A stretch of 64,000 nt of DNA. Origin: Chrysomallon squamiferum. Lineage: Eukaryota; Mollusca; Gastropoda; Neomphalida; Peltospiridae. The position numbers and the translations under genes were made by a program. Shown here one piece after another: positions 39,905 to 51,009 of the stretch. Within the stretch, counting starts at the first letter, position 1. The number at the start of each line of letters is the position of its first letter. The notes below the pieces were generated by a model. It was given only the letters and a program-made list of their open reading frames with translations. It was not told the origin of the DNA and ran no database searches. Where the stretch lies: NCBI GenBank assembly GCA_012295275.1, contig CM022676.1, positions 5,334,687 through 5,398,686 of the forward strand, written 5' to 3'.

Positions 39905-41559
39905 GCCATCTGCATATATCCTTTCCTATTTTGGATAGTACTGACATACTTTATTATTAATAAAAATTATTAACAAAATCATTTCAGACAAACTTAGATT
40001 ATGCGTTCATATCACTATAGGTGCACTTCAAAATTATATTTCTTTTTCTTTTTTTAAAAGAAAGCAACTCTCTAGCAAATAACTGTTAGGTGCAAATTGT
40101 AATTATGCCATTGTTGTAAATATTGTGTGCAATGTACAATAAAGTTTTGTTATTTGTACAAAGAAAAGTAAATAAAAAAATGTACATAGTTACTTACAGT
40201 TTATATCTTCATTCCAGCATCAATGTTCCATGAAGTGGATATAAAATTTTTTATTTATTAATAAAATGAAAATAGAAACAGTAGCCCTTCTGGCAGCATC
40301 AGTGTTTGAGAAATAGGGGCAGGGGAGATAACTGCCCTCCCAAATTCAGGCATAACACGGTTGGGGAATATGGACAAAACAAGAAAAAAAAATATACATA
40401 TTTTTATTGAACTGCATGTTGTATCATTTGTTCCATGTTGTGTTTGGGTTAAGAAAAATTATTTTTAAAATAAGTACATACTAAAGAAGATTATCCAAAA
40501 ACAAAAAACCCTGATTATCTTTGGTTATTTTTTATATTATTATTTTAAAAACAAATAACTGAAGCACAATGAAATTTTTTTTGGTTTAATACAGTTGTCA
40601 GATGTCATGTATTCATTTTGTTTTCAACTTTTCTTGATTCAGAAAACATTTTAATTAGCATCTGCTAAAAAAAAAAATCATTTTATTTAAATAAAATGTG
40701 ATGAAGCATTAGATTCAATTTGTACAATCCTGTCCAAAAAAAAATAAATAAATAAATAAAAAAAAAAAAAAAAAGAGAGAGAGAAAAAAAAAATAAATAA
40801 ATAAAAAATAAAATAATAATTATATAAAAGAATAAATAAATAAAAATAATTTTCTAGATATGTCAAATATTCCAGATATGTTTCTGCACAGTAATTTTGA
40901 TAGATGTTACATATACATTTTAGGCAACTGTTAACATTAATATTACTTCTTTTTTTTTTTACCCAAAATGTTCAAAACAGAAAGAACTGCACCCTTTTAC
41001 ATATTATGAAAACAAATAACTGATAATAACAAAAGGCTTATTTTTCAGTATTTGGACAAATTAAATACATTTAGCACAAAATTAAGCAATGAAAAACTGC
41101 CAGAAGAAAAAAAAAAAATTGTGCTGGACTACAAAAGGAAAGAATTCATTTTCAAAAGAAGAGGGACAAAATATTTTTATTTTTTTAAATATTTTCAAAA
41201 GAAAACTACACAAGTAAAGATGTTTCTGGGAGGAAAAAAGATTTATACAAGAAAAGCCAAAATAAATTAATGCATACAAGCATTGCTAGAATTTCAAAAT
41301 TTGACACAACCTTCAATAAAATGTACAAATAAAGCAATATTTACATGAAACCGATTCTTCTAAGCAATGATGGACCCACAATTTTAATTTCTTTTTTAAA
41401 TATTTAAATGTTAATCTATAACATTTAAGTGATGTTTTTCATTTCTGTTTAGTTGATATTTTCAGTCATCTTAAAAAGAATAAGAACAAAAAAAAAATAA
41501 AATAAAAATAATAAAAACAAACATTTTTTTCAACCTATTAATATACATCTAAATTATTA

Positions 41560-41640
41560 TCTATATATATATATATATATATATGTACATACAAAATCAT
41601 TTTGAAAAAAAAATAATAATAATAATAATAAAAAAAAAAG
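41560..41640. repeat. (TA)n and (AAT)n microsatellites
   Basis: Short simple repeats in the probable CKS1 3' flank. Confidence 0.85.
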
Positions 41641-43512
41641 TTAAGTTAGCTGCAATTAAAATCATTATAAATAAAAGATGAACAGTATTTTTTTGCTGTC
41701 TTTTGATCAGCACCCCAAGAATTATTCAAAAAAAGTGTTCAAACACCAATTCTGTTATTCATTTCTCACTGCAAAAACCAAGCTTGAGCTGATCATATAT
41801 ATTTCTGTTCTGCTTAGCTCTGGCAAAAGGATTCAAGTTAAAAAAATCAAGCAAACTTAAGGAAATTGTGAGTCATTTTTCTTTCCAAGTTTGGCATCAG
41901 TTATTAATTTTTGGTGAAAACCAAAAAAAAAAAAAAATAAAAAATTTAAAAAAAAATAACCCATTTCTTTTCTGCTTCAGGTTAATAAAGATGTCTAACA
42001 ACACTAAGAATTATTATGGAACTGAATAAAATTTGGTTTTTTTCTCTCCTGAACAATGAATTAATGAGAACTGTGAGCAACCAAAACAAAAAACGTAACA
42101 AAACAAACGAGTGTTTTTAGTAACACGAAACTGTAATTCACAAAAAACAAATTATTTTGTTTTTAACAAAATTTTAAACATTTCCAGATTAAAAAAGAAA
42201 AAAAAGATAGAAGAAGAAACAAGAAAAAAAAAAAAAAAAAAGAAAGAGAAAAAGAAAAGGTAACAATAAAATCATTTCTGTAAATGTACACCGAAACATT
42301 TGGCAATAAATCTTCAAATCAAGCAATGGTGTATCTTCAGAACATTAAGGAACAGTAAAAAAAAAAAAAAAAGTATTTAAAAAAAATAAATAATAATTAC
42401 ATTTTTTGGTAACAATATCATTAATTTTTGTTAAAGAAATATAGCAATTTTAAGTTACATGTGAGAACAAGTAATCAGTTTTGAAACAACTGCAAACTAA
42501 AATATGGAAAAAAAAAAACAACTGGAATTTTTATTTTAAATTAGCTTAGGTATTTTAGAATGAAGAAATCAGATCCAATTATAATTTTTTTATTTAGCAA
42601 TTTTAGAACAAAATTCTAAACAAACAATAATCTTGCTGAACTTTTTCAGTATGTCAAGTTATCATTTTTCTTTTTAACAAACAAAACTCAAAAACTGTAC
42701 AACTGTTGCTATTGAAAGAGTATAAGTCATTCAACTTTTTTTTTTGAATTGAGTATAGGGCACACAAGAGCCTGAACACAATTATTAGCACTTTTAATTT
42801 ATTTAAAAAAAAAAAAAAATTTATTAAATTTGACTAGAACACAAATTTTGTATTTCTTCCAGTTCAATTTCAAAATTTCTTTTTTTGACCTCTAATTTCA
42901 CCAAAAAAAAAAAAAAAAAAGATTTGTCAAGTTATTTCTTTTTCCTGAAAGTTGTAAACAAAGAAATATTTTCAAATTAATTCCAACAGTATTAAGATTT
43001 GGCAGATGTTATTTTGATATTTACAAAATTTCAAACTACACTACAATATTTCTGCAATCTTAAAATTGTGAATTGTTTTACACAAATACTGAATTTGTTC
43101 GTTTCTGGGTATTTCTGGAGGTGTTCAAACAGCATACTGGTCAAAATTAAAAAGAACAAATTTTTCAGAAACATTAGTTTCTTGTGGAAGGTTTCTCTTC
43201 CATAACATTCTGTCTGCAAACTGATAAAAATCAATCAGTTTCAAATCACAAGTTTTAATAATTTATGATAACACGAGGGTAGTGTAAAAAAAAAAAAAAG
43301 ATAAAAGAAAGCTTGCTGCAAAGCAAAATAGCTCTTGCATGTTGACATACACACAGACAAAAAAAAAAAAAAAAAAAAAAAAATTAAAAATTAAAAAACC
43401 CAACAGCTATCAACAACAATGCCATCAAAAAACGTTGAAATTCAAATCCAACGTGCACATAAAGATGTTAACTTGTGTGTAAAAAGAGTAACTCGTGTGT
43501 GTGTGTGTGTAA

Positions 43513-43586
43513 TCAACCATGTCTGGTTTTGTTGGCATGGTTCGGGTCTGAGACTGGACGCCTGAATAGTAGCACATGTGGTTCTG

Positions 43587-43617
<31 letters not shown>

Positions 43618-44986
43618 GCTTGTTTTTTTTTTACACTGCCGTTTTCTAGAGCACTTTTTATTATAGAAATCAACATTTGTGCAATTTCTTTTCATATAGT
43701 TTTGGAGTTATATATCTTTTTAGTTTTATAATTTTTGAGTTATATAGCTTAAAGTTTTTATTATAGGAAATCAACATTTGAGCAATTTCTTTTCATATAG
43801 TTTAGGAGCTACATATATTTTTTAGTGATATAATTTATGAGTTATATAGCTTAAAGTTTTTATCATAGCAATCAATATTTGAGTAATTTCTTTTCAATGA
43901 CTTCCCTTTGGGGCCATATAATCTTAAACATTTTACTGACATGAACTGTAATGTATAAAAAACAATGATTTGGAATAATTAAAAAATTAACTGTGGAAAC
44001 AATATAGTTATTTTTAGGCTCATTGTGTTGATCCACATTTGTTGCTCTTGCAGTGTTATTTTTATACTGTCACACTTAAGTGAACCACTTCAAAATATGT
44101 CACAATTTATACTTAGCTCTCAAAATACAATCATTGCTCCAGAACATGAGAGCCTGTTTATTAATTTGAATTAATTCATTATCAATCCACATTAACAAAA
44201 TAACAAGACAAATGAAGTTTACAAAAAAACAAACAATTAAAAGTTCAAAAAATTAATATAATTTACATACATGCAGTGTTCATTTTTGTTCAAATGAACA
44301 AAATTCACAACAAGGAAAAATTACAACTTAAAAATAAACTAATTATTTTTTTAATTTTATAAAGAATTACTTTATAAGTTTATTAATTCAGAATTTTTAC
44401 GTATTTCTGCCTATTTGTAATTCTTCATTTTTTTTAAAATAGATATGTGAACAATGAATATTACATTATATATGTACGTACATATCCATTCTGACAGTTT
44501 TTCTTTTTTAAATAAAGAAATTGAGACAAAGCAACAATAATGGATACCTTTTTACTTGGATATTTTGTTTTAATGACAAATGAAAAAAGAAAATTTAAAG
44601 ATGCATACCTGGTAGGTGAATCATGTAGTGGATCCAGCCTGGGGACTGCTGTACCCCAAGATTTCTCCATTCTGTCTCCGTCATCAGGTGATTTTTAGGA
44701 ACACTTTTTGATATGTCAGGAGGCAAGATGACATGCCTACAAAAATACATGAATACTTTTATTTTGGTTTACTTCATTTAGATGTTTTTTTGTTTAAAGA
44801 CAGCTATTAAAAATATAAATAAATAAATAACCAGACACACCGAAAAAAATGAAAAACAAACAAAAAACCCTAAAACAAAAAAAAGAATATATTTAAAAAT
44901 GAACACGTTTAACTAAAAAATTCATACCTATATTCATAAAAGTCATCATAGTATTTTTCTGAGTAAGATATCTGGTCAGCTGGCAT
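43513..44986 (-). CDS. CKS1: Cyclin-dependent kinases regulatory subunit (CKS1/CKS2 family)
   Basis: Small adaptor that binds CDKs and recognises phosphothreonine in multisite CDK substrates, and in mammals also serves SCF-Skp2. Coding exons: 44986-44928, 44736-44609, 43583-43513; GT-AG and in phase. 85 residues against 79 for human CKS1B, the extra ones being a polar tail ([12 protein letters not shown]). Conserved: [38 protein letters not shown], and the beta-hinge HLPEPH, where human has HEPEPH. The phosphate-pocket residues Lys11, Arg20, Ser51, Trp54 and Arg71 are all at their usual positions. A non-coding first exon is likely, because an acceptor sits at 45039-45041 upstream of the ATG. 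The symbol could equally be CKS2; invertebrates often have one gene. Confidence 0.95.
43587..43615. repeat. Poly-A run, polypyrimidine tract of CKS1 exon 3
   Basis: 29 A on the plus strand; in the transcript it is a poly-U tract directly before the last CKS1 acceptor. Confidence 0.9.
43640..43885. repeat. ~100-bp tandem repeat in CKS1 intron 2
   Basis: TTTTTATTATAG-AAATCAACATTTG begins near 43657, 43757 and (diverged) 43858, each followed by CAATTTCTTTTCATATAGTT. Confidence 0.85.
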
Positions 44987-45419
44987 TTTCTCGGTCCCTT
45001 TTTGAAAATACAAATAAACAAGCTGCAACGATCGCACACTGAAAAACAAAAAATCTGACAATCACAAATGGTTTAGGTGTTATTTTCAGCTCTGTGGCAC
45101 TAAATATTTCTTTTAATCTGTTTTACTACACTATTGTAATTGTATTCTTGTATTCATTACACGATAATAGCAACCTCTGTAATAATAAATTGAAACTCAA
45201 ATATCTGCTGAACGAATTAGAACAGCAATGTTGAGAAAAACTGAAAATCGCAAAGTGCCCGTCGGATTAATATGTGGGAAAACATTTAGGTCACCATAAA
45301 ACTTGTAATTTGTAATGACAGTTGATTACAGATGTAATGAAAGCATAAATTAATAAAACAATACTATAAAAAGTTTAGTTAACATTTACGAAAATAAACT
45401 ACGACGATTTGTAACTTAC

Positions 45420-45545
45420 AAAAATACAGTTGACAGGTTAAATTGTGGCGCCCGTGCTTTTTGAAATCTCGCGTGAGTTATTGAGAGTATTTTCTAGATC
45501 ACTCATTACAATTATCTTGGATCAGCGCCTCCCGCGGAGATTTCA
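45420..45545. promoter_or_regulatory. CKS1 promoter and probable non-coding first exon
   Basis: A less AT-rich patch carrying TGGCGCCC (45446-45453, E2F-like), TTTGAA (45460-45465, possible CHR cell-cycle element) and CTCGCG. On the minus strand a donor TTTTT|gtaagt ends at 45420, which would splice to the acceptor at 45041. E2F and CHR control is known for vertebrate CKS genes; here it is inference from short motifs. Confidence 0.4.
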
Positions 45546-46144
45546 CATTACCGTTATTTCATATATTCTGTTGTTTCGATAATGAATTTTAGGAAAAATA
45601 TGTTACGTGTGAAAAGCACGTTAATTTGCGGTTAATTTTTAAATAATAATAATAATAATATTAAAATTGGTGTTAGGACTGATGGCATATCGTCAATAAA
45701 TAAATATACATTTATCAAACTATTGAAATAAAGACATAGTCTCATTAATTTAAATTTATATATATTCCGAAACTGAATATATATTATAATTATAATAATA
45801 TAATTAAATTTATGATATTTTAACATGCTATTAATATTTATTTTATTATATTTTGGTTAATATCAAGAAATTATTTTTTTTCTTTAATAATAACAAATCT
45901 AAGTGACACTGTCTAGATTTTAGTATAAATACATCCAGTTCATGAAAACGATTTCAGATTTTACTATTTTGACATTGTTTGAGATATAAAGAATTACAAA
46001 AATAAAGTTATAGAATACATGACTTAATTCTATCTATTTAGACTATTACAGTTGAAAAATATATTGTTGTGTGATGTTTTAAAATAAATAACGAAACATG
46101 AAATTCAGGCCATTCCTAATTTTTGATCGTCTAGTAAAACCAAA
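45546..46144. other. Head-to-head spacer between CKS1 and SDHC
   Basis: AT-rich with a short (AAT)n near 45643. Just before SDHC an ATG at 46098 opens a 20-codon frame that overlaps the SDHC start out of frame and stops at 46158-46160. No other feature. Confidence 0.5.
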
Positions 46145-46592
46145 ATGGCATTACTCCTGAGGTAGGAAACTCGTCTCGTTATATTTTTGCAGTATATATT
46201 ATTTTGCAAGGACATCAAATATGTAGAAGGTGTAATATAACATATTTAGATCATTTCTAAATCGTATTAATTTCCACGGAATGACTGATATTAATTTGTT
46301 TGCAATTAACCTTAGTGTATGTCAGCGGAGATGATGACCTTGACACTAAGTGTCCTTGTTAAAGGAAGAACAGTCTTCAAATGTTTATAAATATTTCGTG
46401 TTACTGTTATGTATATATGATGCATATCGTAATTTATTCTTATTTGATTTAAAAAGAAAAGAAATGAAAAGGAGAATTTATAATAAAGTTATTAGTTTGA
46501 ACACTAGTTGCTTTGAATACTCATTGTAAATCAGTATCATTGTATGTCTGTGTGGAACTTGAAGGTAGAACGAATGTATGTGTATGAAATTA

Positions 46593-46644
<52 letters not shown>

Positions 46645-49600
46645 TTTGTGTGTGTGTGTATGTGTATGTATATGTACATGCATATATGTGTGTATGTATG
46701 TGTATATATGTGTATACATGTTTCTGTGGATGTGTGTGTGTATGTATGTGTGTGTGTGTCTCTATATATATAATATATTGTATTATAAGTTTGTGTGTTT
46801 TTGAAGTATTGACACATATTCCTGTCTTTGTCTGTTTATGTTATATGAATTATTATTAAACCCTTTTTTTGAAAGATCAGCAGTTCAAAATGTGCTTCTT
46901 TTGTATAATTCTTTCCCTTTTTATTTCCAATTATAATATATAATTAGTATTCATATATTTAAGGTCAGTGGGATGTTTTGAAAGGCAGCAGTCATTGCTG
47001 ATCAACAAGCAGTATTCTTAATCATTTATTTTTTTTTATATTCATGAATTTTTGATTATTTGCAAACCCTTTTTTTGCATTTTAAGATTAGTAGCAGTTC
47101 AAAATGTGTTTCTTTTTTTGGGAGACTATAATTATTTTGGGGTCGACTTATACATAGGTAATGCTTTTAGCTGTTTCCAAAGAGTCATATTTTTTGTAAT
47201 GATCTAAAATTAGTAAAAAATATAATTTTATCATATAAAATTTTTGAAAAATTCAAAACCAAATATGGAAAACATGATATTCTTCCGGACATAAAAATAC
47301 ATTTTAAAGCTAAAAAAAACCGCAATCATTGCTGATCAACAAGGAATGCAGACTTCTCTGCCAAATTGCATAAATATTGGTTATTATAAAAAAACATTTT
47401 AATTGATTTGGTTTATTGCAATCTAATTTTATCCACTAATCAATTGGCTTCCTGAAAATGTTTATACAGAAATTACTAAAAATGCATTTTTGGTCTTAAA
47501 ATACACATGATTATACATAAATTTTACACTTAGCTGCAGTAATCTTAATGTTTTTTATCATGAAAATGAAATTACAGGAATGAATCTTAATAGAGATAAA
47601 TGTATTTAAAATGCACAACAATCCTGCAGACAATTAATTTGTTTATCATTGGTATATTTTCCTTTTTTAGAATTGTAATTTTTTCTTTTTTCTTCTTTAT
47701 TGAATGCTCAGATAGGTTTTAGTTTTAGCATAATAAATACCAATTGCATATATTTTTTTTTTTTTAATTATTATTAAAAAGATTTTTTAAATTATTTATT
47801 TATTTATTTATTTTATTATTTTTTTCATATTAAGGCTGCCAATAACATCGTCTGCTTATGAACAAATGAGCAAATTTTGGAAGAAAAACAGAGAACTGGA
47901 GCGTCCTCTTTCGCCGTTTCTTTCTTCTTACAAGTAAGTCAAAGTTTATATTGTCACCAAACTTAACTAACAATAAAATATAACCAAAAAAAAAAAGATA
48001 AAAATATATATTTTGCTCATTTTCATAGAAAATGTAACAGAAACACTGGCCCCCAGAAACCCAAAAATGCACAACCATTTGTTTTTGTCAGGAATGTAAA
48101 GGAAAAAAAAATATATATATAAAATATAAATCATGATATATAAGTAAATCTCTCCAAAGAAAGGAATTTTGCATTTCAATATAAAAGTTGAGAAAACAAG
48201 GAAAATGTCAATATTAGTGCATTTTTTAAATTCTTATCGTAAAAATGTTTTTAATATTAACAAAATTTACTATTTCTGTTTTTAAATATTTCATTGTCTG
48301 ATGTTCTATTTGCATATAGCAGATTGTTAATCCAAATTTGAGCAGTTTTACATCATTTAATATCAGGTTATTTTTCTCTATTAAGTTGTAACAATTGTTA
48401 ATATTAAATTTTAAAAATGTTTTTTTTTTTTTGACCTCATTTGGCCATGTTGACATCCCTGACACACAGAATAACTGGCATTGCCATGGCTCTCGGTGAG
48501 TCCAGGTTTCTTTTCTTGTGTAGCTGCAGTAATCACTGATAGCTCCATTACCAGCATAATTAATTATTTCAGATTATATCTGCTTAATGAGTAATTTTCT
48601 AAATAAATACAAAACAGATTCACTAAAGGGAATGCATGGTATATTTTTTTATAAATATTTTTAAAATATTTTTATATGTAGCTGTTTGGGATGGTACCAT
48701 GTTAGTTTTTGTGTATAAATATTTTTTTATTGTATAATAAAATATCTCTGGTGGTGCTGTCTTGATGTTCATACATATATTTTTTTTTATTTTAGCAGTC
48801 CAGCAACCATGTTAATTTTCATTTATGAATCTGTTTTTAATTTAGCAATCTCTAACAGTGCCTTTGGTAATTTTCAGACATAAATATTTTTTTATTGTAG
48901 CATGCCTCGATCGTACTATATTAATTTTCAGGTACAGTTACCCAGCCATTTATCCAGATAGCAGAAAACTGGCATTGGAAGTGTATTAGTTTATATTTTC
49001 ATTCTTACTTTTCATTATTTATTTTATATTTTAAATGTATATTAGACTTTTGTCCAGAAATCGTCAGTCCTAAGCTTATGGGATAATATATATTCTGATG
49101 TCTCATAAATATTTTCATATACTGTGGTGAAATCTGGCAATCCCTCATTAAATTTTCATATATAAATGTATATTTTTTTGATTTTAGCAATAACTGGTGG
49201 TTCCATGATGTTCCTAGTTCTGCCTGGTGACTTCCCTACCTACTTCAACATGGTAAAAGATTTCTCAGTGCCTGCTATAATTATTATTGGAATGAAGTAC
49301 GCAATGGCACTGCCTGTCACCTATCACTACCTAAACGGCATGAGACATCTTGTAAGTTTGTCATGAGTACTTTTTACTCAGAGGTTATATATATTTGGAT
49401 AACTGGAGAACAGATTTAAAGTTATTTCATAGGCTAGTGAATATTGGAGATTTGGGTTTTTTTTGGGGTGTGTGTTTGGGTGTGTTTGGGTGTGTAAGGT
49501 TCACCATTGTCAGTGTGGGACAGTTTTACTGTATGGTTCCATCAGAGAGCTGTTTACAAAGATTTCACCTCAAACAAATTTTAACATTTTTATCATTTCT

Positions 49601-49961
49601 AAATTTAAATACATATTTTTTTTTTCGGCTTTTGGAAAATTATAATAAAAAGAAACTTAGTTATATCATCATCACTGTTTAATATGTTATCTTTGTCCCT
49701 TATATGATTTGAAAAAGTGTATTATTATAAACCCCCACAAAAAAACAACAATTGAAAAAAGACCCCAAAAAACTGCATGATCAAAATTTATTTTAATTCA
49801 TTCTGTGGTAGTATATAATATATTTAAAATGTTTTTGTGTGTGTTTTTTTCAGGCCTGGGATGCTGGATATGGGTTTGGGTTGAGGGAACTCTACAGGTC
49901 TGCCTACTTTGTGATTGCACTGACATTTGCTGTTGCTTCTGGTCTTGTTTTCATGTTCTAA
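46145..49961 (+). CDS. SDHC: Succinate dehydrogenase cytochrome b560 subunit, mitochondrial
   Basis: Membrane anchor of respiratory complex II in the inner mitochondrial membrane; with SDHD it holds haem b and the ubiquinone site. Exons: 46145-46161, 47835-47933, 48434-48495, 49188-49351, 49854-49961; phases agree, 149 residues (human precursor 169). It starts MALLLR like other SDHC leaders. The signature is RPLSPFLSSYKPHLAMLTSL then THRITGIAMAL; Ser47 and Arg51 fit the quinone-site pair and His106 in YHYLNGMRHLAWD the haem ligand. Three hydrophobic segments follow the family pattern. One anomaly: exon 3 seems to follow an intron ending TG rather than AG. Repeats crowd introns 1 and 3. The 3' UTR has AATAAA at 50496 and 50990. 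Confidence 0.93.
46592..46765. repeat. (AAT)n, (GT)n and TATG repeats in SDHC intron 1
   Basis: AAT run at 46592-46642 followed by TGTG and GTAT-type runs. Confidence 0.92.
46860..47380. repeat. Degenerate duplicated blocks in SDHC intron 1
   Basis: CAGTTCAAAATGTG(C/T)TTCTTTT occurs near 46882 and 47094, and TCATTGCTGATCAACAAG near 46992 and 47325. This suggests an old duplication of several hundred bases. Confidence 0.65.
48640..49187. repeat. Degenerate acceptor-like repeats in SDHC intron 3
   Basis: Units of about 50-57 bp resemble the exon-4 acceptor context. Pseudo-acceptors TATTTTAG|CAGTCC (48795), TAATTTAG|CAATCTCT (48845) and TATTGTAG|CATGCC (48900) precede the true GATTTTAG|CAATAACTGG (49187). 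The block near 48750 (TCTCTGGTGGTGCTG, then TTGATGTTC) also echoes the exon start. Confidence 0.65.
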
Positions 49962-49989
49962 ACACATCTCTGTCCTCTCTTGACTAGTG

Positions 49990-50430
49990 CTATCAAATTA
50001 TTACTGAATGCCATTAAAATACTGTGAAAAGCCATTAAAATTGAGGAAAGCCATTGTAATTGTGGAATGCCATTAAAATTATGAAATGTCTTTAAAATAT
50101 TGCAAAATGCCATTAAAAATGTCATTAATTTTTGGGATGCCATTAAAATTATGAAATGTAATAAAAATGTTGCAAAAGGCCATTAAAATTATGAAATGTC
50201 TTTAAAATATTGCAAAATGCCATTAAAATGTGGAATTCTGTTGGGATTATAAAATGTTATTAAAATATTGCAAAAAGCCATTAAAATTTATTAAAATTAC
50301 AAAATATTATTGGATGTTGCAAAATGCATATATGAATTTTGTGAAATTCTGTTAAAATTTCTTTCATTGCCAATCTTGTGAAATGCTGTTTTATTCAGCA
50401 GAATGCCATATTGTAAAATGCCATTAAATT
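49990..50430. repeat. Degenerate ~20-35-bp repeats in the SDHC 3' UTR
   Basis: Many variants of TGCCATTAAAATTATGAAAT and TATTGCAAAATGCCATTAAA follow the stop codon by about 30 bases; a stray copy is near 51090. Confidence 0.85.
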
Positions 50431-51009
50431 GTACAGAATTTAAATACATGGCTCATTTGTCTGGTTTAGACAAAAATACTTTTGTCAATTGAATGAATAA
50501 ACAAAGATTGGAATCTCTAGTTTTTGCTATTTTTGATAAAGACAATGTTATAATATGAGCTACTGTCATTAAAACTTGTGTCAAAGTATTTCAAAAATGT
50601 TGATAACAATATTTTAATTTTTATGCATTTGAATTTTCACACACCTGAAATTTCTTCATTTTAATTAGTTTCAGTACAAATGTAAAATTAGCAATATTGC
50701 ACAATACATTTTCTTTTTCTATTTGGGTTTGGATGTTACAATAACAAAATAATTTGTACGAAAGAAATGTATTTATTTACATTTACAATTCAAAAATTTC
50801 TATTTGAAATTTGCTTGAAAGAAATGAATGCTCAATGGTTGATTTGAAGCTAGCAATCAATAACCTTCAAAGAATTATCATGAACAACCATTTAAAGAAT
50901 TATTTGACAACTTGGAAATAACATTTTGTATATGGAAAAGAAATATTTCCTTGTTATGTGTGTACAAGTGTAATATTCTTTATATTATTAATAAAATGGT
51001 TTATGTTGG

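Larger units (their letters stand above)
34061..43512. other. 9.4-kb gene-poor region between convergent nicastrin and CKS1
   Basis: No protein family recognised. It is AT-rich with homopolymers and probably includes long 3' UTRs of both neighbours; AATAAA at 34410 and CAATAAAG near 40138 are plausible plus-strand cleavage signals. It contains the tandem repeats at 37200-37570 and 38262-38500 and the hAT-like MITE at 39488-39710. Confidence 0.6.

Noticed and set aside
41052-41270. 72-codon Lys-rich plus-strand frame
   Set aside because: Arises from A-rich sequence in the CKS1 3' flank; composition-driven and without splice or domain support.
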